From Streptomyces sp. Y2F8-2 (lineage in GTDB: Bacteria; Actinomycetota; Actinomycetes; Streptomycetales; Streptomycetaceae), in contig NZ_BNGS01000003.1 of assembly GCF_014905555.1 (NCBI RefSeq), positions 806,001-870,000 on the forward strand: a stretch of 64,000 nucleotides of DNA, read 5' to 3'. The notes under the pieces were generated by a model that saw nothing but the letters and a program-made list of their open reading frames with translations, ran no database searches and was not told where the DNA came from. Positions 29,591 through 38,143 of this stretch are shown one piece after another (position 1 is the first letter of the stretch; each line of letters begins with the position of its first letter). Position numbers and translations under genes: made by a program.

Positions 29591-30697
29591 GTGCGCGACG
29601 GCGATGTAGTGGTGATCGGCGGCGGCTATGCGGGCGTTCGCCTGGCAAAACGGCTGGACGCCCTGGCGCGGGTCACGCTGGTGGACCGCAAGGAGGTCTT
29701 CTTCCACCGCATCGCCTCCCTGCGCGCCGGCGTACGCCCGGAGTGGACGGCCACTCCTTTCATTCCGTACGACCGGCTGCTGCGCAACGGCCGTGTCGTC
29801 GTCGGCAAGGCGGTCCGCATCGACACCGCCGAACGGCATGTGGTGCTGGCCACCGGCGAAAGACTGCCGTACGACGTGCTGGTGATCGCCACCGGCGCCG
29901 ACTACCCCGAACCGGCCCGCTTCACCGGCACCACTACCGAAGAGGCGGCCAAGTCGTTCGCCGGACACCAACAGCACGTGGCCGCCGCCGAACACGTCCT
30001 GGTCGTCGGCGGCGGGCCGTCCGGCGTGGAACTCAGCGCCGAGATCCGCCTGGCCCGGCCGGACGCCCGGGTCACGCTCGCCCACGCGGGGCCGGAACTG
30101 CTCCATTCCACGGGCAGCGCGCGGGCCGGCCGCAAGGCTCGCGCCTGGCTGGAGTCCCACGACGTGGAGGTGCGGCTCGACTCCTTCATGGCCCCCGGCA
30201 GCCTCTTCGGCACCTATCGCGACGCTCATGGCGACGTCGTCGACGCCGACCTCTCCTTCTGGGCGACCGGCACCACCCCCAACACACTCTGGTTGCGGCT
30301 GGCCGGCCATGGCGACTGGCTCAACGCCGCCGGCCATGTGAAGGTCGACCGGACGCTCCGGGTCGAGGGGCGGACGGACGTGTTCGCGGTCGGCGACGTG
30401 AACGACGTCAGCGAACTCAAGATCACCCCTGCCGCACTCGCCCAGGCGGACATCGCCGCCCACAACATCCGCGCGCACCTCCAGAGTTCCGGCAGGCACC
30501 GCAAGGAGCCCCGCTTCTACCGGCCGATCCGCCGCACCCCGCTCATCGTGCCGTTCGGCCCGGCCGCCGGAGTGACCGTGATGCCCGTGCCGGGCGGCGA
30601 AACCGCCGTCCTCGGCAGCCGCACCAGCACCCTGGCCAAGGCGAAGACCCTCCTGACCCCGTACATGAGGCGCCAGCTCGGCTACACCGCGGCCTGA
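29591..30697 (+). CDS. NAD(P)/FAD-dependent pyridine nucleotide-disulphide-type oxidoreductase
   Basis: 368 residues from the GTG at 29591, seven bases after CAGGAG; an upstream ATG at 29531 is less likely. An FAD Rossmann motif (VVIGGGYAGVRLAKRL), a second dinucleotide motif (LVVGGGPSGVELSAEI) and the late FAD motif (DVFAVGDVNDV) define the fold. It resembles AIF/FSP1 and type II NADH dehydrogenase-like oxidoreductases. No redox-active CxxxxC pair is seen. The exporter gene downstream is separated by 255 bp with its own promoter. Confidence 0.88.
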   Translation: MRDGDVVVIGGGYAGVRLAKRLDALARVTLVDRKEVFFHRIASLRAGVRPEWTATPFIPYDRLLRNGRVVVGKAVRIDTAERHVVLATGERLPYDVLVIATGADYPEPARFTGTTTEEAAKSFAGHQQHVAAAEHVLVVGGGPSGVELSAEIRLARPDARVTLAHAGPELLHSTGSARAGRKARAWLESHDVEVRLDSFMAPGSLFGTYRDAHGDVVDADLSFWATGTTPNTLWLRLAGHGDWLNAAGHVKVDRTLRVEGRTDVFAVGDVNDVSELKITPAALAQADIAAHNIRAHLQSSGRHRKEPRFYRPIRRTPLIVPFGPAAGVTVMPVPGGETAVLGSRTSTLAKAKTLLTPYMRRQLGYTAA

Positions 30698-30717
30698 GGT
30701 GCGGAACGGGCGAGGAT

Positions 30718-30735
30718 CGAAACGTTTGCGTTTCG
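30718..30735. promoter_or_regulatory. Operator-like palindrome 1 before the exporter gene
   Basis: Arms CGAAACG and CGTTTCG are perfect complements around TTTG. The palindrome covers the -35 box TTGCGT, so a bound repressor would block RNA polymerase. Confidence 0.65.
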
Positions 30736-30754
30736 CTACGAGGTTCCCTACTCT
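30726..30754 (+). promoter_or_regulatory. Promoter of the exporter gene
   Basis: TTGCGT (30726-30731), a 17-bp spacer and TACTCT (30749-30754) fit a vegetative promoter. It sits between the two palindromes. Confidence 0.6.
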
Positions 30755-30766
30755 CGGGACGGTGTA

Positions 30767-30779
30767 CGAAACCGTTTCG
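30767..30779. promoter_or_regulatory. Operator-like palindrome 2 before the exporter gene
   Basis: CGAAAC-C-GTTTCG repeats the half-sites of palindrome 1 near the expected transcription start. The two-site layout is typical of TetR-family repression, though no regulator gene is adjacent. Confidence 0.55.
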
Positions 30780-30952
30780 GACAGAGGGCCCCCGCCGTCT
30801 CGCCGGAGCGACCCCCACACCGGCCGAACATCGAACGAACCGAACGCCGCACTCCGTACCTCGAGCGCTGGACGGACACCGTCGTCCTCCTCCACCCCGA
30901 GGTAGAAGGCACTGAGCCACCCGGAGCCCTTGAGCCCCGCAAGAGGGATCAC

Positions 30953-33325
30953 ATGGAATTCATCCAGACCGAAGCCGCCCCGGCCACAGATTCCGGCCGG
31001 ACCCACCACCATGCCCAGCCGAAGCACCGATGGTGGGCGCTGGGCGTGATCGCCCTCGCCCAACTCATGGTGGTGCTCGACGCCACGATCGTGAACATCG
31101 CACTGCCGTCCGCCCAGCAGGACCTGGGCTTCGACAACAACGGACGGCAGTGGATCGTCACCGCCTACTCGCTCGCCTTCGGCAGCCTGCTCCTGCTCGG
31201 CGGCCGGCTCGCCGACCTGTTCGGCCGCAAGACCACCTTCATCATCGGCCTGGTCGGCTTCGCGGCGGCCTCCGCGCTCGGCGGGGCGGCGAACGGCTTC
31301 ACCATGCTCGTCGTCGCGCGCGCCGTCCAGGGCCTGTTCGGCGCCCTGCTGGCTCCCGCCGCGCTCTCCCTGCTGACCACGACCTTCACGGACGCCAAGG
31401 AACGCGCCAGGGCGTTCGGCGTCTTCGGCGCCATCGCCGGTTCCGGCGCCGCCGTCGGCCTGGTCCTCGGCGGCCTGCTGACCGAATACCTGAACTGGCG
31501 CTGGACGCTGTACGTCAACGACGTCATCGCGGTCTTCGCGCTGATCGGCGCGATCGTCTTCATCAGCCGCTCGGTCCCGGCCCAGCGGCCCCGGCTGGAC
31601 ATCCCGGGTGTGATCCTGGTCTCCGGCGGCCTGTTCGGCGTCGTCTACGGCTTCGCCAACGCGGAGACGCACGACTGGAGCAACTGGATGACCTGGGGCT
31701 TCCTGGCCGCGGGCGGCGTGCTCCTGCTGGCGTTCTTCCTCTGGCAGGCCCGGGCGAAGCACCCCCTGCTGCCGCTGCGCGTGCTGGCGGACCGCAACCG
31801 CGGCGCCGCCCTGTCCACCGTTCTCATCTCGTCCGCCGGCATGTTCGGCGTCTTCCTCTTCCTCACCTACTACCTGCAGGCGACGCTGGGCTACTCGCCG
31901 GTGAAGAACGGCGTGGCCTTCCTGCCGATGGTGGGCGCGCTGATGGTGATGGCGCAGCTGTCCACCAACGTGCTCGTGCCGAAGATCGGCCCCAAGGTGA
32001 TCGTGCCCATCGGCATGCTGCTGGCCGCGGGCGGCATGGTCTGGCTGACCCGCCTCGGCCTGCACAGCGGCTACGCCGCGCATGTGCTGCCGCCCCTGCT
32101 GCTGATCGGCGCGGGCCTCGGCCTGTCGATGCCCGCGGCCATGAGCTACGCGACCCTCGGCGTCCAGGCGAGCGACCAGGGTGTGGCCTCGGCGGCCGTC
32201 AACACCACGCAGCAGGTGGGCGGTTCGGTCAGCACCGCGCTGCTCAACACACTGGCCACCAGCGCCGCGACGGACTACGCGAAGCACCACATGACCGACC
32301 CGCTGGTCAAGGTGAACGCCGCGCTGCACAGCTACTCCACGGCGTACTGGTGGTCGGCCGGCTTCTTCGTCTTCGCGGTGCTGGTGACGGTGCTGCTGTT
32401 CCGCCGCAGGGCGACGCCCCGGGCGGCCGCGGACACGCCGGGCGCCCCGGCCTCGGGGGCCGCCCCGGACGCCGCTGAGCCCTTGGCCGTCGCCACCGCA
32501 GGGGACACCGGAGGCCGGGACACCGGAGGCCGGGACACCGACCGTCCGGACTTCGGAATCGACGGTCCGGGCGTCATCCGCGGCCAGGTGCGGGACGGGG
32601 CGGGCACACCACTGGCACGCGCCGCGATCACGGTGCTCGACCCGACGGGCCGCCAGGTCGCCCGGGCCACCTCACGCGAGGACGGCTCGTACGCCGTGGA
32701 CACCTCCGCACGCGGGAGCCTGGTGCTCATCGGCTCGGCGGCCGGACACCAGCCGCAGGTCGCCACGCTGTCCCTGAACGGCGCACCGATCGCCTACGAC
32801 CTGGTCATGCCCGCCGGCACGGGCACCCTGACCGGCACGGTGCGCGACACGGGCGCAGAGGCGCTGTCCGGAGCCCTGGTCGTCGTCACCGACGAGCGCG
32901 GAGCCGTGGCGTCCTCGACGACGACGGATACCGACGGCGCCTACCGGATCGCCGACCTCCTCCCCGGCGACTACGCGGTCACGGTCACCGCCCCGGGCCG
33001 CCGCCCGGCAGCCTCCCTGGTGACGGTCACGACCGAGGGCGTCCACCACGACATCGAACTCCGCCCCGCCGCCGACGTTCGCGGCACGATACGCACCCGG
33101 GACGGCCGCACGGTGGAGGACGCCCGGGTCACCCTGCTGGACGCGGAGGGCAACGTCGTCGCGGCCCGCTCCACCGGCCCCGACGGCACGTACGCCTTCA
33201 CCGATCTCTCCGGCGACGAGTACACGGTGGTCGCCAGCGGCTACCCGCCGGTCGTCACGCCCGTGAAGATCGACGGGGGCGGGCGCCAGCAGGTGGACGT
33301 GTCGCTGGGGCACGAGGAGGCGTAG
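30953..33325 (+). CDS. EmrB/QacA-type (DHA2, 14-helix) MFS exporter with C-terminal beta-sandwich repeats
   Basis: 790 residues. Residues ~25-485 are a 14-helix drug:H+ antiporter with motif A-like GGRLADLFGRKTT, motif C-like GSGAAVGLVLGGLL and the starting LMVVLDATIVNIALPSAQ. After a Gly/Asp-rich linker, residues ~530-790 form three carboxypeptidase regulatory-like repeats (GxVRD..G..LA.A.I.V.D..G......T..DG.Y). With 14 helices the tail would be cytoplasmic. Its role is unknown. Operators before the gene imply inducible expression. Confidence 0.9.
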   Translation: MEFIQTEAAPATDSGRTHHHAQPKHRWWALGVIALAQLMVVLDATIVNIALPSAQQDLGFDNNGRQWIVTAYSLAFGSLLLLGGRLADLFGRKTTFIIGLVGFAAASALGGAANGFTMLVVARAVQGLFGALLAPAALSLLTTTFTDAKERARAFGVFGAIAGSGAAVGLVLGGLLTEYLNWRWTLYVNDVIAVFALIGAIVFISRSVPAQRPRLDIPGVILVSGGLFGVVYGFANAETHDWSNWMTWGFLAAGGVLLLAFFLWQARAKHPLLPLRVLADRNRGAALSTVLISSAGMFGVFLFLTYYLQATLGYSPVKNGVAFLPMVGALMVMAQLSTNVLVPKIGPKVIVPIGMLLAAGGMVWLTRLGLHSGYAAHVLPPLLLIGAGLGLSMPAAMSYATLGVQASDQGVASAAVNTTQQVGGSVSTALLNTLATSAATDYAKHHMTDPLVKVNAALHSYSTAYWWSAGFFVFAVLVTVLLFRRRATPRAAADTPGAPASGAAPDAAEPLAVATAGDTGGRDTGGRDTDRPDFGIDGPGVIRGQVRDGAGTPLARAAITVLDPTGRQVARATSREDGSYAVDTSARGSLVLIGSAAGHQPQVATLSLNGAPIAYDLVMPAGTGTLTGTVRDTGAEALSGALVVVTDERGAVASSTTTDTDGAYRIADLLPGDYAVTVTAPGRRPAASLVTVTTEGVHHDIELRPAADVRGTIRTRDGRTVEDARVTLLDAEGNVVAARSTGPDGTYAFTDLSGDEYTVVASGYPPVVTPVKIDGGGRQQVDVSLGHEEA

Positions 33326-33332
33326 GGGTCCG

Positions 33333-33403
33333 GCAACGGCGGCGGCCGGCCCGGGCCGTCCGACGGGCGGTCCGGGCCGTCCGACGGGGCGGTCCGGGCC
33401 GGT
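33333..33403. repeat. G+C-rich repeated sequence, possible terminator
   Basis: The gap between the convergent exporter and small-protein genes repeats GGCCGTCCGACGGG and CGGTCCGGGCCG. The copies can pair with each other to form stems, so it may end transcription from both sides. Confidence 0.5.
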
Positions 33404-33405
33404 GA

Positions 33406-33813
33406 TCAGAGGATGCCGGTCAAACCCTCGATCGCCTTCTGGGCCCACTCCTGCGCCCCTGCCGCCGTACCGGCCACCACTCCGGTCGCGACCGGGGCCA
33501 GAGCTCCCCTCAGCATGGCGAGCGCGCGGCGGAGCCTGCCGTCTTCGGCCGCATCCGGCCGGGCGATCGTCGCGAGCACTTCTCTGGCTGCGGACTCGGC
33601 ATCCTCTCGGTCGGCATCAGCGAGGCCGGCTTGGGGCAGCTCGCGCAGCAAGGTGGTGACCAGCGTGGCGAGTGCCTCGAAGCCCGGGGCGACAGCGCTG
33701 TTGTTCTGCTGGTTCTGGCTGACCGTGTTGTTGTTCCAGGCGAACTGGGCGCCTGAGACCTCGGCGTTGAACACCGGCCCGTCGTAGTTGTTGACGTTCT
33801 GCGGCTCGTTCAT
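33406..33813 (-). CDS. Small protein sharing an N-terminal motif with the beta-helix protein
   Basis: 135 residues from an ATG that overlaps the stop of the beta-helix gene (ATGA). Residues 10-28 read as YDGPVFNAEVxGAQxAWNN, followed by an Asn/Gln-rich stretch. The beta-helix protein ends with the same motif. The rest is helical, with Ala/Leu-rich segments (FEALATLVTTLLREL, LRRALAMLRGALAPVATGVVAG) and a weakly hydrophobic C-terminus. The function is unknown; coupling and the shared motif suggest the two products meet. Confidence 0.75.
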   Translation of the reverse strand: MNEPQNVNNYDGPVFNAEVSGAQFAWNNNTVSQNQQNNSAVAPGFEALATLVTTLLRELPQAGLADADREDAESAAREVLATIARPDAAEDGRLRRALAMLRGALAPVATGVVAGTAAGAQEWAQKAIEGLTGIL

Positions 33814-35516
33814 GTGCTGGAACCGTCCTCGTTGTTCTGCTGCTGGATGACGTTGTCGTTGTTCCATGCCAGTTGAGCCCCGTGGACCTCGGCGTTGAAC
33901 ACCGGCCCGTCGTAGTGGTTGACGATCGTCGGTGGAGGCTCGACCGGCTTTGCGGTCTGCTCGACGACCGGCAGCGACGTGCGCAGAGAGACAAGGTCGA
34001 CGCGGCCGTTGTCCTGCACGGCCACACCCTGCGTTCCGGTGACGGAACAGTCCACCAGCCGTCCCCCGCTCGTGCCTTGGAAGCTCGCACCCGCGGTCGC
34101 GCAGTCGACGAACTCGCTGTTCATGACATCCAGGCGGGCGGAGTCCGTCCCGCAGAGGCCCAGGCTCTCTGAGCCGGTCACAGTGAGGTTCCGTGCGACG
34201 AGCCTCCCCTTGCCGAACCCGACGGCCCCACAGGAGCTCACCGCTGCGACGTCACAGTCATGCAGGAACAGCTGAGCCTCTTCGCCGACGCCGAAGCCCA
34301 CCACTCCCCGCTCCGCCGACACGCCTTTCAACGTGACCCGGGACTGGCCCAGGACCTCCGCTGCGGACATGCCGAAATCACGGAACACCGAGTCGGTGAC
34401 GTCGGCCGTGGTACCGCCGTTACCCCGCGTCTCCAAGTGCGACGGGCAGCGCTCGACGCGGACCTGCTCGAACACAGCCCTGGCCTCGTCGTGGACCCGC
34501 AGCGCGACGCTCGTCAGGTCCTCGATCCCGACCCGGGTGAAGCGGCCTCTGCCGGCATCGGTGACGGCTATGCCGACGTTGCCGCGGGAGATGCGGCAAC
34601 CGTGAACCTCGGGAGCGCCGCCCTTGGTCGAGAACACCGCGATGTTGCCTGCGCCGAAGACCTCGCAGTCCTCGAACCTGCCACGGCCCGCGGTGTGGAC
34701 GTTGATGCCGGTGTCGCGACACTCGGTGAACGCGCAGCCGCGCACCACAGGGTCGGCACCACTCACCACCGCGATCCCGTGTTGCGCGTCGAAGACCCGC
34801 GTGTCGTCCACGGAACCCTTCGACTGCTCGATGAACGCGATTCCCTCCGCGTGCACAGCGTTGATCGCGCAGTCGGTCACGGTGAGCTCCGCCTGCGAAT
34901 CCGCCATGACGGCCGCTTTGCCGGTGCCGGTCAGCTCGCACCCGGTGACCTGGGCACGGGCACCGCTGACCCGCAGGCCATGGATCATGCTGCCCCCGAT
35001 CCAACTGCCCCGGACCGAGACGTCGGCACCTTCGATCACCGCGACCGCGTTGTCGGTGGCGTCGGTGAACCGGCATCGTTCGACGAGCCCGTTCGCCCCG
35101 CTGAAGAGGGCTCTGCCGTGCAGGAACACGCTGTCCCGCAGTGTCACGAAGGTGCTCGGCCTCGCGTGCACGCTGACGCCGTTGTGCGCACGGACATCGC
35201 AGTGGTCAAGCGTGAGCGTTCCCGCATGGCAGCCGACGACGTCGGCGTCACGGCCCACCAACACGAGACCGTGCACCTGAACCGACCCGAAGGCGTCGAG
35301 GACGGCACCACGAGACCGGCTCACCACCACGGAGCCCGGATCGCCGAGCGCGGCCAACTGGACCTCGCCCTGGACGGTGAGCGCCTCCTCGTAGCGACCG
35401 GGCGCGATCTCGACCAGCGCCGCCCGGCCCCGTCTGGCCGCGGCGGCGAGCGCGGAGGTGATGTCGGGATGAGCGCGGCGGCCACCGTGCGGCGAGACGA
35501 GGTACCTCGCGACCAT
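33810..35516 (-). CDS. Right-handed parallel beta-helix repeat protein
   Basis: 568 residues from the ATG at 35516. After an N-terminal region (DITSALAAAARRGRAALVEIAPGRYEE) typical of pectate-lyase-fold proteins come about 15 coils of ~22-24 residues, with Cys, Asp and Ala at regular positions (VTGCELTG, VRGCAFTECR, FEDCEVFG). There is no signal peptide, so it is probably cytoplasmic. The C-terminal ~35 residues leave the helix and hold the YDGPVFNAEVHGAQ motif followed by Asn/Gln-rich sequence. No carbohydrate-active residues were identified; a scaffold or sensor role is possible. Confidence 0.85.
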   Translation of the reverse strand: MVARYLVSPHGGRRAHPDITSALAAAARRGRAALVEIAPGRYEEALTVQGEVQLAALGDPGSVVVSRSRGAVLDAFGSVQVHGLVLVGRDADVVGCHAGTLTLDHCDVRAHNGVSVHARPSTFVTLRDSVFLHGRALFSGANGLVERCRFTDATDNAVAVIEGADVSVRGSWIGGSMIHGLRVSGARAQVTGCELTGTGKAAVMADSQAELTVTDCAINAVHAEGIAFIEQSKGSVDDTRVFDAQHGIAVVSGADPVVRGCAFTECRDTGINVHTAGRGRFEDCEVFGAGNIAVFSTKGGAPEVHGCRISRGNVGIAVTDAGRGRFTRVGIEDLTSVALRVHDEARAVFEQVRVERCPSHLETRGNGGTTADVTDSVFRDFGMSAAEVLGQSRVTLKGVSAERGVVGFGVGEEAQLFLHDCDVAAVSSCGAVGFGKGRLVARNLTVTGSESLGLCGTDSARLDVMNSEFVDCATAGASFQGTSGGRLVDCSVTGTQGVAVQDNGRVDLVSLRTSLPVVEQTAKPVEPPPTIVNHYDGPVFNAEVHGAQLAWNNDNVIQQQNNEDGSST

Positions 35517-35591
35517 TCCCGCCCCCCACGCGCGGCCCACTGGAACCGCCGATATTACCGGAGCAGTTGGGAACGGCCCGGTCGCGCGGCG

Positions 35592-35840
35592 GTGGTCACG
35601 CCGAGCCAGGTGCGCAGGTTCGCCGCCGACTCCGCGGCCGGGCTGACGGTCGCAGCCGAGGCACTCCTTGCGAACCCCGCCACCGAGCGGGAGGAGTGCG
35701 GCACGTCGGAGTCGGACGGCCCGGCCACGCTCGTGGACTCCGCCGAGCCGCCTGGACGCGCCGGCGCCGAATCGCGCGTCGAACATCCCGGTGGCGGAAG
35801 GCCCGCTCAGGCGCCGGTCCCGCTGCCCGCCGGCTGCTGA
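35592..35840 (+). CDS. Possible small protein in the divergent gap
   Basis: An 82-residue frame from a GTG at 35592 (MVTPSQVRRFAADSAAGLTV) has good G/C bias at third codon positions on this strand, unlike the opposite strand. No ribosome-binding site is visible and I recognise no family. The rest of the 427-bp gap (35517-35943) shows nothing I can name. Confidence 0.3.
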   Translation: MVTPSQVRRFAADSAAGLTVAAEALLANPATEREECGTSESDGPATLVDSAEPPGRAGAESRVEHPGGGRPAQAPVPLPAGC

Positions 35841-35943
35841 AGGCCGTGGTTCGTCTGTCACCGTCGGTCTCCACTGGTCGGCGTCGGGGCGCCTCGGGCG
35901 GCCCGGAGACGGCCCCGTTCTGCGGCCGGCCTACTCTCCTGGG

Positions 35944-36495
35944 ATGGACGCGTCTCCTTGCTTCTGCCTCCTCTGCGCCCCCACACAGTGGGGTGGTCCC
36001 GTATGGGAGGAACGTGACAGCCGCATAGCGAAGAGCGTTGCCGACTTCGGCTGGCATGTCATGGGCGTGGCCGGCGGTGACGCCCCCGGCGACTGGGGTT
36101 ACTCCATCGGCCTATGGCACACATTGCGCAGTCCCGAGGTCAGCGTCTTCGGACTCCCCTCGCAGACCGCGATGCGCGTGGTGAACGCCGCTGGTGCCGC
36201 GATACGAGACGGGGAGCCACTGCAACCCGACCAGCGTCGGGGAGATGTTCTGAACGGTTACGACGTGGCGATCCGGCCGGTACACCCCAGCTGGTACCAC
36301 GATTTCTTCGGCGCGGGCATCGACTTCTACCAGACCCCTCCGCTCCCCATTACGCAGCTGTTCTGGCCCGACAAGGCCGGACGGTTCCCGTGGGAGGAGG
36401 AGGTGGACGACCACTGCCGTGCCGGCCAGCCCTTGCTGTGGATCCCCAAGGAGGACTCGGACGGCCCGTGGGCCCACCTCACCCCGGAAGCGTAG
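35944..36495 (+). CDS. DUF4262 domain protein
   Basis: 183 residues from the ATG at 35944. It matches DUF4262: a CxxC start (CFCLLC), then FGWHVMGVAGGDAPGDWGYSIGLWHTLRSPEVSVFGL and HPSWYHDFFGAGIDFYQ..PLPITQLFWPD. The function is unknown. Such genes are common in accessory regions of Streptomyces. Confidence 0.85.
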   Translation: MDASPCFCLLCAPTQWGGPVWEERDSRIAKSVADFGWHVMGVAGGDAPGDWGYSIGLWHTLRSPEVSVFGLPSQTAMRVVNAAGAAIRDGEPLQPDQRRGDVLNGYDVAIRPVHPSWYHDFFGAGIDFYQTPPLPITQLFWPDKAGRFPWEEEVDDHCRAGQPLLWIPKEDSDGPWAHLTPEA

Positions 36496-36637
36496 ATGCG
36501 CGCACGGGGCGACGGAGTCTCAAGGGGCGTGTCAGGTCGTACACGATCTTGAACATGACCGCCGGAGAGAAGCCTCGGACGGTGGGAGGTCCGGGGCTTC
36601 GGGGTGCTTGGAGATCGTTCAACCGGCGGGCATCGGG

Positions 36638-37231
36638 TCATTGGTGCAGATGGGCCAGGATCCCGTTGTTCACGGGGTACGGGCGTTCACGGGGCAGGAG
36701 TTGCCGGGCCATGTCCAGGTCACCGTCCCGTACATGGGCGTGGATCGTGTGGGCGAGCGGTGTGACGTCGGTGATGGAGACGATCCACTCGTCGGCGTAG
36801 AGACGTGCGGCTTCACCGGCGAGGCCGAGCTGGAGCGACCGGTGGGGCAGCGGCTGCAGACGCAGGTCGCGTTCGGGGTCCCACTGCACCCGGGCCGGGG
36901 CCCGCTTCAACTGGCGCTTCCACGCGGCGCGGTCGCCGTGGAGCCCATGTTCGTAGTGGGACAGGCAGGCGTGTTCCAGTGCCCACTCGAAACCTCCGCG
37001 GGTGATCTCGACGGCGAGGACGATGTCCTGGCCTTCCTTGGTGCCCCACCCGCAGCGGTACATCATCCACAGGAACGACGGCTTGATCCATGTCATCCGG
37101 TCCCGCTGCCACACCGCAGGGAAACGGCCCTCCCGGGCCGCCGGCAGACCGATCTGCGGTGCATACGCCTGGTAGACGGTGACCGTGGAGTCCGTGTGCA
37201 GGGCTCGGATCCGGTGCTTGGGTTCTGTCAC
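36638..37231 (-). CDS. DUF4291 domain protein
   Basis: About 197 residues from a GTG at 37231 (VTEPKHRIRAL). The family pattern is strong: VYQAYAPQIGLPAAREGRF, RMTWIKPSFLWMMYRCGWGTKEGQ and VQWDPERDLRLQPLPHRSLQLGL. The fold and function are uncharacterised. It is convergent with DUF4262. Confidence 0.88.
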   Translation of the reverse strand: MTEPKHRIRALHTDSTVTVYQAYAPQIGLPAAREGRFPAVWQRDRMTWIKPSFLWMMYRCGWGTKEGQDIVLAVEITRGGFEWALEHACLSHYEHGLHGDRAAWKRQLKRAPARVQWDPERDLRLQPLPHRSLQLGLAGEAARLYADEWIVSITDVTPLAHTIHAHVRDGDLDMARQLLPRERPYPVNNGILAHLHQ

Positions 37232-38143
37232 GCGGACCAGGGTTGGACACACCGCTTCGCGTACGCCATCGAATTACCGCGGCGGAAGGCGGCCGCCCAG
37301 CCGGGACGGCTTCTGCGAGGCCCGTCCCTGTCCCGCAGACGCCTTGCCCCGTCACGACCCGGACCCCTCCACCGCCCAGGCCGTTGACCAGCGAAATGCA
37401 GAAGTCCGGCTGGAGTGCGAGGCGCCGCCGCAAACTCCTGTCGGAGACCGAGAGCGATCTCCGACACCTTTCCACAACCGTTCCCGTTCGCCCCGTTGAC
37501 ACCCCGCACACCCCCTTCTAGGGTCACGCCAACATTCTGAACATGTGACGATATTTCGAACGGTTGAAGGACAAGTGTCCTGCGTATCACTGGAATCAGT
37601 ACACACGTGGCCGGTGCGCTGTGGTGCACCCTGACGCACGTGCAGGTGCGCCCCCGGCAAAGCGGTCACGAGCCCCGGCGGGGCCGGATGACGGGCCGCG
37701 CCGACGCATGGATCGGCGATCCGAGGGACACCGAGGCGACTGAGCACCGACTCAAGCAACGCGCCAGGGGGTTCTGACGCTCCACCAATTCAGCGAGACC
37801 CGCTGACTGCTCACTCCCCTGAACAGGTGCACCAAGACCGCCGACAACCCCGGCGGCTACGTGCGGATCCACGAGGTCGCCGAGCTGATCCGCCGCGGCG
37901 CACCGCTCTCTCTCAAGTCCGGTATGTCCAGGGCGCCCGGGGGCCCACCCGTACGGCACCCACCTGCGGAACCTGAACCTGGACATCGCCCGGAAGCGGA
38001 TACGACGCGATCGACGCGCTCTCGACCTGCTCGCCGGCCGCCCGGCCCCGCCCCATGGCTTGCCCCACCGGCATCTGACACGCCGTCATCATCTGCTTAC
38101 GCCGTCATGGTCTCAACGACGAGAAGAACAAGGAACGATCACC
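37232..38143. other. 912-bp region with gene debris
   Basis: No intact gene is seen. At 37818-38060 the plus strand shows coding-like sequence that changes frame: YVRIHEVAELIRRGAPL in one frame, then THLRNLNLDIARKRIRRD and ALDLLAGRPAPP in another. This looks like a decayed gene of unknown family. An A/T-richer stretch at 37525-37580 may be regulatory. Confidence 0.4.

Noticed and set aside
35567..36028. Overlapping Arg-rich frames in the gap before the DUF4262 gene
   Set aside because: They are alternative frames of G+C-rich sequence; only the 35592-35840 frame shows third-position bias.
37860..37950. PhaR-like regulator (YVRIHEVAELIRRG)
   Set aside because: The resemblance covers under 20 residues, then the frame is lost, so it is reported only as gene debris.
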